Positions 41,185 to 51,224 are shown, counted from the stretch's first letter. The stretch: DNA of 64,000 bases from Apilactobacillus ozensis DSM 23829 = JCM 17196 (GCF_001435995.1 NZ_AYYQ01000035.1:76416-140415), one strand, 5' to 3'. Program-made: numbers and translations. The notes: a model not told the origin generated them from the sequence alone.

Positions 41185-41244
41185 AACAATCACCTCGCAA
41201 CCTATATTTTACTTTATTTTTAAAAAATGTATAAGCATAAGCAC

Positions 41245-41532
41245 TTACTTTAAGAAAAATTTTGATAGGGTGAGTTGTAGTGCCATGACAACCATGCAAC
41301 CAACAAAAAGTACTATCATCATAAACACAATGTTCGATATTATTATTGAAATTAAAGTTATCACAAACGTGCTTAAGAAGATAAAACTAAAGTTTTTAAT
41401 TATTTGACTTAGAATGTTATTTTTTTCTGGATGAAAAGACATAAATGGTTTATTTTGATGCTTAAATAAAAATAAACCTACAACTAATTGTAAAGCGGCA
41501 AACACTATCATTAATATAATTATTGCTGTCAT
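41245..41532 (-). CDS. Small membrane protein, DUF3899-like
   Basis: The 95-residue protein has three hydrophobic helices (about 2-24, 46-67 and 70-92) joined by a charged loop with FMSFHPEKN. Length and topology resemble the DUF3899 family of lactobacilli, which has no known role; the name is tentative. An ACGAGGT ribosome binding site precedes the start, and the gene follows rarA on the same strand. Confidence 0.65.
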   Translation of the reverse strand: MTAIIILMIVFAALQLVVGLFLFKHQNKPFMSFHPEKNNILSQIIKNFSFIFLSTFVITLISIIISNIVFMMIVLFVGCMVVMALQLTLSKFFLK

Positions 41533-41550
41533 TTATAAATACCTCGTTAA

Positions 41551-42831
41551 TTAACTATTGTTATTAAAATTTTGAGCTTTTAGCAGTTTATTGTATTGTT
41601 GCTCAAAAGCAGTTTCAAATTTTCCATTATTCTTTGGTATATAGTAGCAATCGTCTTTTATTTTGTCGGGTAGATATTGCTGTTTTACCCAGTCGTTTGG
41701 GTAGTTGTGTGGATATTTGTAATCTTTTCCAACACCCATCTTTTTTGCATCATAATAGTGATTATCTTTTAAGTAACTTGGAATGTTTCCATAATTATTT
41801 TGCTCAACACGTTCAATGGCTTTATCAATTGCCAACATTCCGGAATTAGATTTAGGAGATAAGCATAGCTCAATTATAGCGTCAGCAATGGGAATTCGTC
41901 CCTCTGGCAGGCCTAATTGATTAGCAGCATCAATGGCCTGGATGGTCCGATTACAAGCACTTGGATTAGCTAAACCAATATCTTCGTAGGCAATTACCAT
42001 TAGTCTTCTGCAAAGTGATTGCAAATCGCCAGAACATATTAATCGAGCTGCATAGTGAAGAGCAGCGTTGACGTCTGATCCACGAATAGATTTTTGAAAA
42101 GCTGAAATAACGTTATAGTGACTATCACCATTTTTATCACCAGCAATAGGTTTCTTTTGTAAGCAGTCTTCTACATCAGCTAATGAAATGTTTACGACCT
42201 TTTTTTCAGACAATCCTGACATAACAATAATTTCTAACGTATTTAAAGCGTTTCTTAAATCACCATTAGTTCCTTCAGACAAAAATTTAATTGCATTCTC
42301 TGAAATATTTACATTATATTGACCTAAACCATTAGTTTTATCTTTAATAGATCTTTTAATTGCTTCACTAATGTCATTAGGTTTCAAAGAAAATACTTCA
42401 AAAATGCTAGCTCTACTTCTAATCGCTGGATTAATGCTAATATATGGGTTCTCTGTAGTTGCACCAATTAGAATAATTTTGCCACTTTCCATTAATGGCA
42501 GTAAAAAGTCTTGTTTAGTTTTATCTAGTCGATGAATTTCATCTAGTAATAGAATTACGGTACCGCTCATTTTAGATTCTTCAGCAATTGCTTGTAAATC
42601 TTTTTTAGTATCAGTGGCAGCGTTTAAAATTCGGAACGCATACTTAGTAGTTCCGGCAATAGCACTAGCAATGCTAGTTTTTCCTGTACCAGGGGGGCCA
42701 TATAAAATCATTGAAGATAGTGTTTTAGATTTAACCATACGATAAATAATTTTATTTTTTCCAACTAAATGTTGTTGACCTACAATTTGACTAATGTTTT
42801 TAGGCCGCATGCGATAGGCTAGGGGCTTCAA
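41551..42831 (-). CDS. rarA: Replication-associated recombination protein A (RarA/MgsA)
   Basis: The 426-residue AAA+ ATPase has Walker A GPPGTGKTS near residue 45, Walker B LLLDEIHRL near 95 and the C-terminal MgsA tetramerisation domain (KKMGVGKDYKYPHNYPNDWV). It acts at stalled replication forks on single-strand binding protein-coated DNA. Ribosome binding site GGAGG lies just before the start. It is followed by the small membrane protein gene and preceded by the DUF1694 gene. Confidence 0.95.
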   Translation of the reverse strand: MKPLAYRMRPKNISQIVGQQHLVGKNKIIYRMVKSKTLSSMILYGPPGTGKTSIASAIAGTTKYAFRILNAATDTKKDLQAIAEESKMSGTVILLLDEIHRLDKTKQDFLLPLMESGKIILIGATTENPYISINPAIRSRASIFEVFSLKPNDISEAIKRSIKDKTNGLGQYNVNISENAIKFLSEGTNGDLRNALNTLEIIVMSGLSEKKVVNISLADVEDCLQKKPIAGDKNGDSHYNVISAFQKSIRGSDVNAALHYAARLICSGDLQSLCRRLMVIAYEDIGLANPSACNRTIQAIDAANQLGLPEGRIPIADAIIELCLSPKSNSGMLAIDKAIERVEQNNYGNIPSYLKDNHYYDAKKMGVGKDYKYPHNYPNDWVKQQYLPDKIKDDCYYIPKNNGKFETAFEQQYNKLLKAQNFNNNS

Positions 42832-42842
42832 ATAATGACCTC

Positions 42843-43313
42843 CTATTTAAAAATATTTAACAATTTACTGAGAAATCCTTTTTTATCTTTAGTTTCTTTA
42901 CTATTTACGTTTGCCTGTTTTTTAGGATATTTTTCTTTATAATCAATCTTATCAATATTTATTGCTGATTTGTTAGCGTATATAACACCGTAGTCATCGG
43001 CACCGTCTTTATAAAAAGAATCATTTTTTACAGTAAATTTTATATTGTTTTGGGATGCTAATTTAATGAATGGAGATAGTAAATCATGACCAATATTACC
43101 ATTAAGAATTATTTGGTAATCACTGTTCTTTTGAAATTCGTTTACTAGACATTTAATTGCATATTTATCTGATAAATCTTTAACTTTGATACCTAAAGAA
43201 ACACGTTCTCTAAATGTACCTAAATATTTTCTTTGCTCATCTGGATTTATTTTTGGGGATGTACCACTAACTGATTGGTCTAATCGACCTTTTACATTAT
43301 CATTAGAACTCAT
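42843..43313 (-). CDS. DUF1694 (YueI-like) protein
   Basis: The 156-residue cytoplasmic protein shares the YueI-type core LGTFRERVSLGIKVKDL and a charged lysine-rich C-terminal tail. YueI structures show a ribosomal-protein-like fold, but function is unknown. GGAGG precedes the start. It lies upstream of rarA on the same strand and downstream of rpsD, separated by a terminator. Confidence 0.82.
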   Translation of the reverse strand: MSSNDNVKGRLDQSVSGTSPKINPDEQRKYLGTFRERVSLGIKVKDLSDKYAIKCLVNEFQKNSDYQIILNGNIGHDLLSPFIKLASQNNIKFTVKNDSFYKDGADDYGVIYANKSAINIDKIDYKEKYPKKQANVNSKETKDKKGFLSKLLNIFK

Positions 43314-43370
43314 TTTAATTCCTCCTATAAGTTAATTATTAACTATAATATTAACAATTAAAAGTATAAT

Positions 43371-43401
43371 AAAAAAGCGCCTTGCATATGCAAAACGCTT
43401 T
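43371..43401 (-). terminator. Terminator of rpsD
   Basis: On the minus strand a stem AAAAGCG...CGCTTTT enclosing a TTGCATATGCAA inner palindrome ends in a six-T run. Confidence 0.75.
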
Positions 43402-43422
43402 TGGCAACAAAATATAAATAAA

Positions 43423-44031
43423 TTATAGTTTGTTGTAGTATTCAACGATAAGTGAAGCATCAATATCAGCATTCATTTCATCACGTTGAGGTAATCTAGT
43501 TAGAGAACCTTCTAGCTTATCAGCATCAAATTCAACGTATTGAGGACGTCCAACAACGGCTTCAACAGCATTTTTAATGATTTGTAAGTCTTTTGATTTT
43601 TCACGAACACTAACAACTTGTCCTACTTTAACTTCGTATGAAGGAATATCTACACGTTTACCATCAACAGTAATGTGACCATGGTTAACTAGTTGACGAG
43701 CTTGACGACGAGTAGTAGCCAAACCTAAGCGGTAAACAACGTTATCTAAACGACGTTCTAGTAAAATCATAAAGTTATCACCATGACGACCTTCTCTGAT
43801 TTTACCTGCACGAACGAATAGTGATGAGAATTGACGTTCAGTCATTCCATACATAAAACGTAGCTTTTGTTTTTCCTTTAATTGAAGACCGTATTCTGAA
43901 AGTTTTTGACGACGACCTTGACCGTGATCTCCTGGTGCATAAGGACGACGAGCTAATTCTTTACCAGTACCTGATAAAGAAATACCAAGACGACGTGAAA
44001 TTCTCCAACTTGGACCTGTATATCTAGACAT
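43423..44031 (-). CDS. rpsD: 30S ribosomal protein S4
   Basis: The 202-residue protein matches S4 in length, N-terminus ([16 protein letters not shown]) and S4 RNA-binding domain ([28 protein letters not shown]). It nucleates 30S assembly on 16S rRNA. The frame stays open for 50 further residues upstream, but ATG 44031 with TTGGAGGAA is the family start; the upstream part is leader RNA. In Firmicutes S4 represses its own synthesis through this leader. Confidence 0.97.
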   Translation of the reverse strand: MSRYTGPSWRISRRLGISLSGTGKELARRPYAPGDHGQGRRQKLSEYGLQLKEKQKLRFMYGMTERQFSSLFVRAGKIREGRHGDNFMILLERRLDNVVYRLGLATTRRQARQLVNHGHITVDGKRVDIPSYEVKVGQVVSVREKSKDLQIIKNAVEAVVGRPQYVEFDADKLEGSLTRLPQRDEMNADIDASLIVEYYNKL

Positions 44032-44200
44032 AAAAAGTTCCTCCAATAATTTTTTTGGAGTAAAATAATCTTTTGTGTATTTAGTATTCGTGCATATTGT
44101 TTTGCAACTTTCACCCCAGCAGCCGTAGGGGTACTTGTAGAACCAATATGGCATCAATATGTTGACGAGCTTACCATACACTGCTGCATTATTTTACACG
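44032..44200 (-). promoter_or_regulatory. Structured 5' leader of rpsD, probable S4 autoregulatory element
   Basis: A promoter about 175 bp upstream gives a long untranslated leader. On the minus strand it contains ACCCCTACGGCTGCTGGGGT, a G/C-rich hairpin in an otherwise AT-rich region, plus further short arms; the ribosome binding site sits in an AAT-rich hairpin with TTTGGAG/CTCCAAA-like pairing (CTCCAAAAAAATTATTGGAG). B. subtilis rpsD is known to be repressed by S4 through a leader pseudoknot. The same mechanism is inferred here; the fold was not computed. Confidence 0.6.
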
Positions 44201-44206
44201 TTGATT

Positions 44207-44235
44207 ATTCTACTTAATTATTATTAATTTGTCAA
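44207..44235 (-). promoter_or_regulatory. Promoter of rpsD
   Basis: On the minus strand TTGACA (44230-44235), a 17-bp spacer and TAGAAT (44207-44212). The -35 box lies inside the last codons of the upstream msrC gene. Confidence 0.85.
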
Positions 44236-44667
44236 TGTTTTAATGAATATATTTGCCATTGATTCTAATAGTGATTGATCATTTTCTGAAAATCTACTTT
44301 TTTTGGGCGAATCAATATCTAATACGCCAAATTTTCCTAAGGGGATAACTAGTTCTGACATGCTATCAGCATCACATGCAATATGTCCTTTAAAATCATG
44401 AACATTGCTTATGCGTTGTGTTTCCTGTGTTTTAAAAGCCTTACCACAGACGCCCTGACCATTTTTAATGTGCACGCAAGCCATTTTTCCTTGAAAGGGT
44501 CCTAAAATTAACTCATCGTTATTTTCTTCGTAGCGATAAAACCCAACCCAATTAATATCATCAATAAATTGCATTATAAAAGCTGACATGTTAGCCATAT
44601 TAGCCCATTTATCAGTTTCTATTCCAATTAGTGCTGATAGTTGCTTATTCAAAATATTTTTATTCAT
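44224..44667 (-). CDS. msrC: Free methionine-(R)-sulfoxide reductase (GAF domain)
   Basis: The 147-residue single GAF-domain protein carries the three cysteines of fRMsr enzymes in MACVHIKNGQGVCG and HIACDAD. It reduces free methionine-R-sulfoxide for oxidative stress defence. WVGFYRY and LGVLDIDSP-like segments match the family. AAGGAG lies before the start. Its 3' end contains the -35 box of rpsD. Confidence 0.9.
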   Translation of the reverse strand: MNKNILNKQLSALIGIETDKWANMANMSAFIMQFIDDINWVGFYRYEENNDELILGPFQGKMACVHIKNGQGVCGKAFKTQETQRISNVHDFKGHIACDADSMSELVIPLGKFGVLDIDSPKKSRFSENDQSLLESMANIFIKTLTN

Positions 44668-44813
44668 GTATGAACTCCTTTCAAATTATGTATTGGACTA
44701 TGTTTTCAATATGATATAATGTTATTTAACGATTCTATTATTTGCTACAATAAAAATCAATTAATACATACTTTTTATTTTAAGATTAAAATTACGAGGA
44801 GACGGATAACACA

Positions 44814-46532
44814 ATGTCTAACCACATATTAACTTTAGCTTTAATAATTATTATAATAATTCTCATTATTTTGGGGCTCATTTTCTATACTGCTAGATAT
44901 AGCCTACAAAAGAATATAAAAAGAACCGAAGAAAAGTTAAATAGTGTTATTAATAATTCTCTTGAAAATGACTTTAAAAATATAAAAAAATTGAAATTAA
45001 ACGGAGAATCACTAAAGCAGTTTAAAGATTACTCTAAGAAATATAACGTAATTTTTGATGTAGAGATTAATAGCATAAAAGACGCACTTTCTAAGGCTAA
45101 AAAGTTTGCACATAATTACAAAATTATATCTGCCAATAATTTACAAAAGCGAAACTTATCGCAAATTGAGTCGATAAATAAACGCTTACAGGTGTTAAAA
45201 ATAGAACTTTCTGATTTTGAAAAGTTAAATGAAAAGCACACTAAAAATATTAGAGAGTTCAATAAAGAATTTAAGCAATACAATAAAAAAATTCTTAATG
45301 AAAATTATTTATATGGTGATAGTGCAGCAAAAATTGAAGATAATCTTGGAAAATTAGAAAAAGAGATTAATCAGTTTACTAAGTTGGTGCATAGTGGTGA
45401 TCACAGCTCAGCGGAAAAAATGTTAGGCACAGTAGATAATCATTTTAAACAAATTAAGCATTTAATGGAAAATATTCCTAATTTATACAAGAGTCTTAAT
45501 AAAACATTTCCTAGTCAGCTTAGTGAGATAAAAGCTGGTCATAAAAAAATGATTGAAGAATCTTATCGTTTTTCAGATGATAATTTTGAAGTCTTAATTT
45601 CTAAACTTGAGGCTAAAGTAAGTGAATCACTAAGACTTTTGAAGGATTTAGAGATTGGAAAAGTGGTTTCTTATAATAATGCTATTTCAGACCATATTGA
45701 TTATATGTACGAAGAGATGGAAAAAGAAATTTTAGCTAAAAAGAAAGTTATTAAAAACATGAAGATAGTTCATGATTTTATTTTTCATGCTCAAAAACAA
45801 AATAACGCTTTAATGGCAGAGCTAGAGAGATTAAGCAAAAATTATACTCTTGAACACGATGAAATTAAAAATGCTAAAAGCTTCGCAAATGCTATTAATG
45901 AGATATACAGCATTTATAAAACTGATTATCAATTATTTAAGTCTGGCGAAGCAGTTTATTCTGAAATATTGTCTAATCAACAAGAAGCTAAAACCAACTT
46001 AAGTAAAATTGAAAAAGAACAAAGAGATATTAATGATTCTGTTGCTGATTTAAATGATGAAGAGATTAAGGCGCGCGAGTCAGTTCAACAGTTTGAATTA
46101 AACTTATTAAATATGCAGAGGGAAATCGATAGGCTAAATTTACCTGGAGTAAGTAAAGATTATTTAGAAAAATATGACGCTCTTTACAAACGAGTTAAAG
46201 ACTTGTCCAGAGATATTAATCAAGATAAAATCAGTATGGACTTTATTAATAAGAAGCTTTCTTTGGTTAGTGAGGATATGCAGGAATTATTGCACATAAC
46301 GCAGTCAATTGTTGACAATGCAGCTTTATCTGAACGTCTAATGCAATACTCTAATCACTATAAAAATGATAATGAGAACGTTTCGTTGGCTTGTGAAAAA
46401 GCTAAAAATTATTTTGATAATACTTACGAATATGATAAAAGTTTAGAAACTATTGCGACAGCTTTAGAAAAAGTTGAACCAGGTTTACTAAAGCGAGTAC
46501 AATCTGAATATAACAGAGAAAAAAATAACTAA
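44814..46532 (+). CDS. ezrA: Septation ring formation regulator EzrA
   Basis: The 572-residue protein has one N-terminal membrane helix (residues 6-27) and then an almost wholly alpha-helical, spectrin-like coiled-coil cytoplasmic part. EzrA restrains FtsZ ring assembly and links it to wall synthesis in low-GC Gram-positives. Length matches the family. An extended -10 (TGATATAAT, ending 44720) lies upstream. GAGGAGA is the ribosome binding site. The stop codon lies inside the terminator hairpin. Confidence 0.92.
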   Translation: MSNHILTLALIIIIIILIILGLIFYTARYSLQKNIKRTEEKLNSVINNSLENDFKNIKKLKLNGESLKQFKDYSKKYNVIFDVEINSIKDALSKAKKFAHNYKIISANNLQKRNLSQIESINKRLQVLKIELSDFEKLNEKHTKNIREFNKEFKQYNKKILNENYLYGDSAAKIEDNLGKLEKEINQFTKLVHSGDHSSAEKMLGTVDNHFKQIKHLMENIPNLYKSLNKTFPSQLSEIKAGHKKMIEESYRFSDDNFEVLISKLEAKVSESLRLLKDLEIGKVVSYNNAISDHIDYMYEEMEKEILAKKKVIKNMKIVHDFIFHAQKQNNALMAELERLSKNYTLEHDEIKNAKSFANAINEIYSIYKTDYQLFKSGEAVYSEILSNQQEAKTNLSKIEKEQRDINDSVADLNDEEIKARESVQQFELNLLNMQREIDRLNLPGVSKDYLEKYDALYKRVKDLSRDINQDKISMDFINKKLSLVSEDMQELLHITQSIVDNAALSERLMQYSNHYKNDNENVSLACEKAKNYFDNTYEYDKSLETIATALEKVEPGLLKRVQSEYNREKNN

Positions 46533-46551
46533 ATTATTTAGTTATTTTTTC
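46521..46551 (+). terminator. Terminator of ezrA
   Basis: A stem AAAATAACTAAA / TTTAGTTATTTT with T-run, overlapping the ezrA stop codon. Confidence 0.75.
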
Positions 46552-46612
46552 TTTGCTTTTATTTGCCTAGATATATATAATAGTTCTATTAATTGGGAGA
46601 CTAGTGAATTAA

Positions 46613-47764
46613 ATGATTTATTTTGATAATAGTGCAACTACAAAAGTTAACTCTGAATCTTTAGATACTTATGTAAAAGTTTCAGAAAGTATTTGGGGTA
46701 ACCCATCAAGTTTACATGATTTTGGTGAAAAATCTTTTCAGCTTTTACAACAATCAAGAAAACAAATTGCTAATTTATTAAACGTGAGAACTAACGAAAT
46801 ATATTTTACTAGCGGTGGCACGGAAGGTGATAACTGGGTAATTAAAGGGACTGCCTTAGCTAAGCAACAATATGGCAAGCACATTATTACGACATCTATT
46901 GAACATCCAGCTGTTATCAATACTTGCAAGCAATTAGAAAAACAAGGATACGATGTTACTTATTTGCCAGTTGACAAAAGCGGTAGGATATCATTATCAG
47001 CTCTTAAGTCTGCAATCCGTAAAGATACTATTTTAGTATCTATTATGTTAGTAAATAATGAAATTGGATCAATCCAACCAATCGTCGAAGCTGCTGAAGT
47101 TTTAAAAAATTTTCCAAGTATTCATTTTCATGTCGATGCAGTTCAGGGAATCGGAAAAGGGTTGAATTATATTCTAAAAAATAATAGAATTGATTTCTTG
47201 ACTTTTTCAGGTCACAAGTTTCATGCTCCACGTGGAATTGGTTTCATATATAAAAAATTTGGTCGTCACATTGAATCGTTGATGGATGGCGGAGGACAAG
47301 AAAGTAATTTGCGTAGTGGAACTGAAAACTTACCCGCAATTGCATCGATGGCTAAATCGCTAAGATTACTAATGGAAGATGAATCTTCGAGCGTTAATAA
47401 TCAAATATCTATTAAGAAAATAATATATAATCATTTAGATAAATTTGAAAATGTGACTATTTTTTCTAAATTAGATGAAAAAGAGTTTGCTCCACATATA
47501 CTCTGCTTTGCAATTTCTGGAGTTAGGGGTGAAACCATTGTACATGCTTTTGAAGATAATGGTATTTATATTTCTACCACTAGTGCTTGTTCGTCAAAGA
47601 AAAAAGAAACTTCAGGAACACTAAATGCGATGGAGGTTCCACAATCTTTGTCTGATAGTGCAGTTAGGGTTTCATTAGACGAAAACAATACGATTGAAGA
47701 GGCACGACAATTTAACCAAGTTTTTGATGTTTTATATGCAAAATTCAGTAAAATAAATGGTTAA
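46613..47764 (+). CDS. nifS: Cysteine desulfurase (NifS/IscS-like)
   Basis: The 383-residue pyridoxal-phosphate enzyme has the cofactor lysine in [13 protein letters not shown] and the persulfide cysteine in the flexible loop [14 protein letters not shown]. It supplies sulfur, here probably to ThiI encoded immediately after; the same pairing in B. subtilis (NifZ-ThiI) serves 4-thiouridine in tRNA. GGGAG ribosome binding site. Confidence 0.94.
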   Translation: MIYFDNSATTKVNSESLDTYVKVSESIWGNPSSLHDFGEKSFQLLQQSRKQIANLLNVRTNEIYFTSGGTEGDNWVIKGTALAKQQYGKHIITTSIEHPAVINTCKQLEKQGYDVTYLPVDKSGRISLSALKSAIRKDTILVSIMLVNNEIGSIQPIVEAAEVLKNFPSIHFHVDAVQGIGKGLNYILKNNRIDFLTFSGHKFHAPRGIGFIYKKFGRHIESLMDGGGQESNLRSGTENLPAIASMAKSLRLLMEDESSSVNNQISIKKIIYNHLDKFENVTIFSKLDEKEFAPHILCFAISGVRGETIVHAFEDNGIYISTTSACSSKKKETSGTLNAMEVPQSLSDSAVRVSLDENNTIEEARQFNQVFDVLYAKFSKING

Positions 47765-47789
47765 CTTTATAAAAAGAAAGGATAACTTC

Positions 47790-49007
47790 ATGAAGTACTC
47801 TGAAATAATGGTTCGTTACGGTGAATTATCTACTAAAGGTAAAAACCGAAAAGACTTTATTCAACAGCTAGGAAATAATGTAAGACATGCTTTAAAAGAT
47901 TTTAGTAGTCTGCATATTTTAGCTCAACATGATCGATTACACGTTAAGCTAAATGGTGAAGATTCTGATAAAGTAATTGAGCGTCTGAAGGGCGTTTTTG
48001 GTATTGAAAATTTTTCGCCAGCTATAAGGATTGAAAAAGATATAGATAAGGCAAAAGAATTTGCTGTATCTATGATTCAAGAACAATTTAAGCCAGGAAT
48101 GACTTTCAAGATTAAAACTAGACGTCAGGATAAAAATTTCCCATTGCACACTAGAGAAATAAATGATGCTTTGGGTGGTTATGTATTAAATAATGTGAAT
48201 GGTATTAAAGTTAAAATGAAGAATCCAGACATAGTTTTAGAAGCTGATGTCAGAATGAATGGAATCTTTTTATCTAGCTCCACAATTGAAGGTGCTGGAG
48301 GCTTACCAGTAGGAACTGGCGGTAAGGCTACTATGATGCTATCTGGTGGAATAGATTCACCAGTAGCTGCTTACTTGGGAATGAAAAGAGGAGTTAAAAT
48401 TGATATGATTCATTTTTACAGTCCGCCATATACTAGTCCTCAAGCTTTAGCTAAAACTAAAGAGTTAACTGCTAAAATTGCTAGATTTTCTGGTAATGTT
48501 CAATTTATCGAAGTTCCATTTACTGAGATTCAAGAAGAAATAAAAGCTAAAGTTCCGGAAGGTTATTTAATGACCATCCAACGTCGAATGATGTTAAAAA
48601 TAGCTGACGTAATTACCAGGCAACGTAACTGTAAGGGTATCTTTACAGGTGAGTCATTAGGGCAAGTTGCATCACAAACTTTGGAAAGTATGATGGCCAT
48701 AAATGATGTGACAAATTTACCCGTTTTGAGACCTTTAGTTTCAATGGATAAGACTGAAATCATTAAAATTGCTGAAAAAATTGGTACTTATGATTTATCT
48801 ATTTTACCATTTGAAGATTGTTGTACTATTTTTACACCTCCAGCGCCTAAAACCAAGCCTGATACTTCAAAAGCTAGAATGTTTGAGGGTAATATTGATG
48901 TTGACGATTTGGTAGAAAAAGCTGTTAAAAATATAAAAGTTACTAACATCGGTCCAGGTGATGAATTTTTAAATAGCCAAGAAGATGTATTTGCAGAATT
49001 ACTTTAA
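47790..49007 (+). CDS. thiI: tRNA 4-thiouridine synthase ThiI
   Basis: The 405-residue protein has a ferredoxin-like/THUMP region (about residues 1-165) and a PP-loop ATPase domain with [11 protein letters not shown] near residue 180. The C-terminal rhodanese domain of E. coli ThiI is absent, the usual Firmicute form. It thiolates U8 of tRNAs, with sulfur from the preceding desulfurase. ATG 47790 behind GAAAGGA is chosen; an in-frame start at 47757 overlaps nifS and adds eleven residues. Confidence 0.95.
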   Translation: MKYSEIMVRYGELSTKGKNRKDFIQQLGNNVRHALKDFSSLHILAQHDRLHVKLNGEDSDKVIERLKGVFGIENFSPAIRIEKDIDKAKEFAVSMIQEQFKPGMTFKIKTRRQDKNFPLHTREINDALGGYVLNNVNGIKVKMKNPDIVLEADVRMNGIFLSSSTIEGAGGLPVGTGGKATMMLSGGIDSPVAAYLGMKRGVKIDMIHFYSPPYTSPQALAKTKELTAKIARFSGNVQFIEVPFTEIQEEIKAKVPEGYLMTIQRRMMLKIADVITRQRNCKGIFTGESLGQVASQTLESMMAINDVTNLPVLRPLVSMDKTEIIKIAEKIGTYDLSILPFEDCCTIFTPPAPKTKPDTSKARMFEGNIDVDDLVEKAVKNIKVTNIGPGDEFLNSQEDVFAELL

Positions 49008-49011
49008 ATAT

Positions 49012-49047
49012 AAAGTCTAAAACTTTTTATAAGTTTTAGACTTTTTT
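49012..49047 (+). terminator. Terminator of nifS-thiI
   Basis: A stem AAGTCTAAAACTT / AAGTTTTAGACTT with T-run. Confidence 0.85.
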
Positions 49048-49123
49048 ATTACATAAATATTTAATTTATTAAATTTATCGCTTATGATGATATAATTATC
49101 ACTATTGAGAGAAGGATTAAAAC

Positions 49124-50251
49124 ATGAAAATTAAAATATTTATACTATTTACAATACTAGTAGTTATCTCTTTAATTAAAACATTAAGTCCAGGTTTAAA
49201 TGTATACAGTGATAGATCAAATAAAATGTATGGCGTTAACTTAGATTGTGCTAGAGTTTATCATTCTCCAGATTACATAAAAAAATACATTAACGATATT
49301 CATGATCATGGTGGCAATTATATATTATTGCATTTAAATGATAACGAACGATTTGGTGTTGAGAGCAGTACTTTAGGACAAACTGTTGATAATGCAAAAA
49401 TAGTTGGTAATACTTATTATAACCGCGATACTAACTTAGCTTTTTTATCTAAAAATCAGTTGCTAGATATCATAGATTATGGTTATACACATAAGGTTGA
49501 AGTAATTCCTGAAATTGACGTTCCAGGACACGCTCAATCCATTTTTAAATTATTGTCCTATACAGATAATGGCAAACAAATTGTTGATAAAATAAAGAAT
49601 CCAGATGGATATAATGAAATGTATTATCAAAAAAATGAAACAATTGATTTTTGTAAAACATTACTCAATGAATATGTAGATATGCTGCCTAAAAATTCAT
49701 ACTTTTCAATTGGTGGTGATGAAATATCAGTTGATAATCAAAAAAATGAAAATGATGTAGTTAACTATATTAATAAAATGGATGATTATATAAATAGTCA
49801 TGGCTTAAACATGATGATGTGGAATGATAGTTTTCATAAGTCAGTTATTAATAAATATAATAAAAATATTTTAATTAATTATTGGAGCTTGAGCGGTGAA
49901 GTAAGTGATAAAGATGAATATAATAAAAATGTCCATTTACGAGCTACCATGCCCGAACTAAATCGTGCTGGTTTTAAAACCATAAATTGCAATAACTATT
50001 ACACATACATTATTTTAGATAAAAGTTCATTTACAAAAAGTTCTTTTAATACCTGGAAAAATGAATTAAAAGCTTGGAATCCATCTATTTGGAATGATGA
50101 ACATAACAAGGATATTGATAAAAGTAAGAACAATATTGGTGCTTCAATTTCTGCTTGGGGCGAAACCAATGGACAATACAATGACGTTAAAACTTATAAT
50201 GCTTTTTCGCCATTTGTTAGAATTTTTCTTGATAAATTTAAAAACAGGTAA
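49124..50251 (+). CDS. Secreted or membrane-anchored GH20 beta-N-acetylhexosaminidase (dispersin-like)
   Basis: The 375-residue protein starts with a hydrophobic signal or anchor (residues 4-22). A GH20 TIM-barrel follows: HLNDNERFGVES near 72-83, PEIDVPGHA near 127-135 and the catalytic pair D199-E200 in SIGGDEIS. There is no second domain, which is the compact layout of dispersin B, an enzyme that cuts poly-N-acetylglucosamine biofilm matrix. GH20 enzymes may also act on chitin or host glycans; the substrate cannot be decided here. An extended -10 (TGATATAAT) ends at 49096. Confidence 0.88.
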   Translation: MKIKIFILFTILVVISLIKTLSPGLNVYSDRSNKMYGVNLDCARVYHSPDYIKKYINDIHDHGGNYILLHLNDNERFGVESSTLGQTVDNAKIVGNTYYNRDTNLAFLSKNQLLDIIDYGYTHKVEVIPEIDVPGHAQSIFKLLSYTDNGKQIVDKIKNPDGYNEMYYQKNETIDFCKTLLNEYVDMLPKNSYFSIGGDEISVDNQKNENDVVNYINKMDDYINSHGLNMMMWNDSFHKSVINKYNKNILINYWSLSGEVSDKDEYNKNVHLRATMPELNRAGFKTINCNNYYTYIILDKSSFTKSSFNTWKNELKAWNPSIWNDEHNKDIDKSKNNIGASISAWGETNGQYNDVKTYNAFSPFVRIFLDKFKNR

Positions 50252-50281
50252 CCCATATTCACATGAGTTACCTGTTTTTAC
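50240..50281. terminator. Bidirectional terminator between GH20 gene and anchored protein gene
   Basis: A 12-bp stem AAAACAGGTAAC / GTTACCTGTTTT with a 14-nt loop between convergent genes. Confidence 0.8.
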
Positions 50282-50856
50282 TTATTTTTTAAGTTTTCTT
50301 TTATTTTATCAGACACATTAAATTTTATATGTCCGTTTTGAGCTAAGAAAAATATCTTATTTTGTTCATTGTTATAAGTTATAGCAATGTTTGCGTATTG
50401 TTTACCATAATTACCACTAATCCATTTCGTAGCTTTTAATAGTTTATGGGCCATTTTATCCCATGTGTCAGTTGTTCCATGATTTAATTGATTAATTAGA
50501 TCACTATTTTTAGGCAAATTAATTATTAGATATTCAGATTTATTAAAACTAATTTTATAATCACCATATATTTTTTTATTTAATAATATTTTATTGTTGA
50601 TATGGTTAGTTAATTCATTATGCCTTTGTTTTTGTGAAACTCCTGAAAATACATTATTATTAACTGTATTAGGTGCTTTAATTTTTTGCTCTTGAGCAAT
50701 TCGGTTGTTGTTTCTTTGTTTTTCAACCTTTTTATAAACGTAAGATGATAAAACAAATATGCATATTAAAACAACGTATATCCACCATTTTGTATACCAG
50801 TGGCTTTTAAATTTTTTTTCTAATTTATCTTGATTTTTTCTATCATTTTTTGGCAA
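50278..50856 (-). CDS. Membrane-anchored hypothetical protein, 192 residues
   Basis: A strongly basic N-terminus (residues 1-22) is followed by one membrane helix (about 24-42) and an extracellular part of about 150 residues, an N-in/C-out topology. The outer part has a helical linker (KKVEKQRNNNRIAQEQK) and a mixed domain ending in IFFLAQNGHIKFNV. I do not recognise the family. It converges with the GH20 gene and shares its terminator. GAGGAG before the ATG supports expression. Confidence 0.65.
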   Translation of the reverse strand: MPKNDRKNQDKLEKKFKSHWYTKWWIYVVLICIFVLSSYVYKKVEKQRNNNRIAQEQKIKAPNTVNNNVFSGVSQKQRHNELTNHINNKILLNKKIYGDYKISFNKSEYLIINLPKNSDLINQLNHGTTDTWDKMAHKLLKATKWISGNYGKQYANIAITYNNEQNKIFFLAQNGHIKFNVSDKIKENLKNK

Positions 50857-50981
50857 TCAAAGATACTCCTCTCTATACATGAAACATTATAACATTTAGT
50901 TATGTTATAATTAATTATAAAACTATGTAAAAAATATGTTATATTAATCATAGTATTACATATTTTTATAAGGAGTGTACA

Positions 50982-51224
50982 ATGTTAACCTTAAATATAA
51001 ATCCAAACTTAGGTAATCAAGAAGTACAATTGTCAGACAAGAGTACTGGACAGCTTTCTGGAGTTCGAATTTCGGGAGGATTTTTAGGTAATGCTGTAAT
51101 TCAATGGACTTTCATTTCAACTGGTCATAAACACGAAGGATTCGTTTATGCTGGTGATTTACAAGAAGGTCAAGTTATTACCTCTTTAAATAATGTTGAT
51201 AAATACAGAGTTCATTTTATTTAA
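50982..51224 (+). CDS. Hypothetical protein, 80 residues
   Basis: A small soluble protein without signal, predicted mainly beta-strand, with GVRISGGFLGNAVIQW and a C-terminal DKYRVHFI. AAGGAGTG lies before the ATG and a terminator follows, so it is a monocistronic gene. An extended -10 (TGTTATAAT) ends at 50911. No family is recognised. Confidence 0.65.
   Translation: MLTLNINPNLGNQEVQLSDKSTGQLSGVRISGGFLGNAVIQWTFISTGHKHEGFVYAGDLQEGQVITSLNNVDKYRVHFI

Noticed and set aside
43423-44181. 252-residue version of S4
   Set aside because: The extra 50 residues translate the leader RNA; S4 is about 200 residues and starts MSRYTGP.
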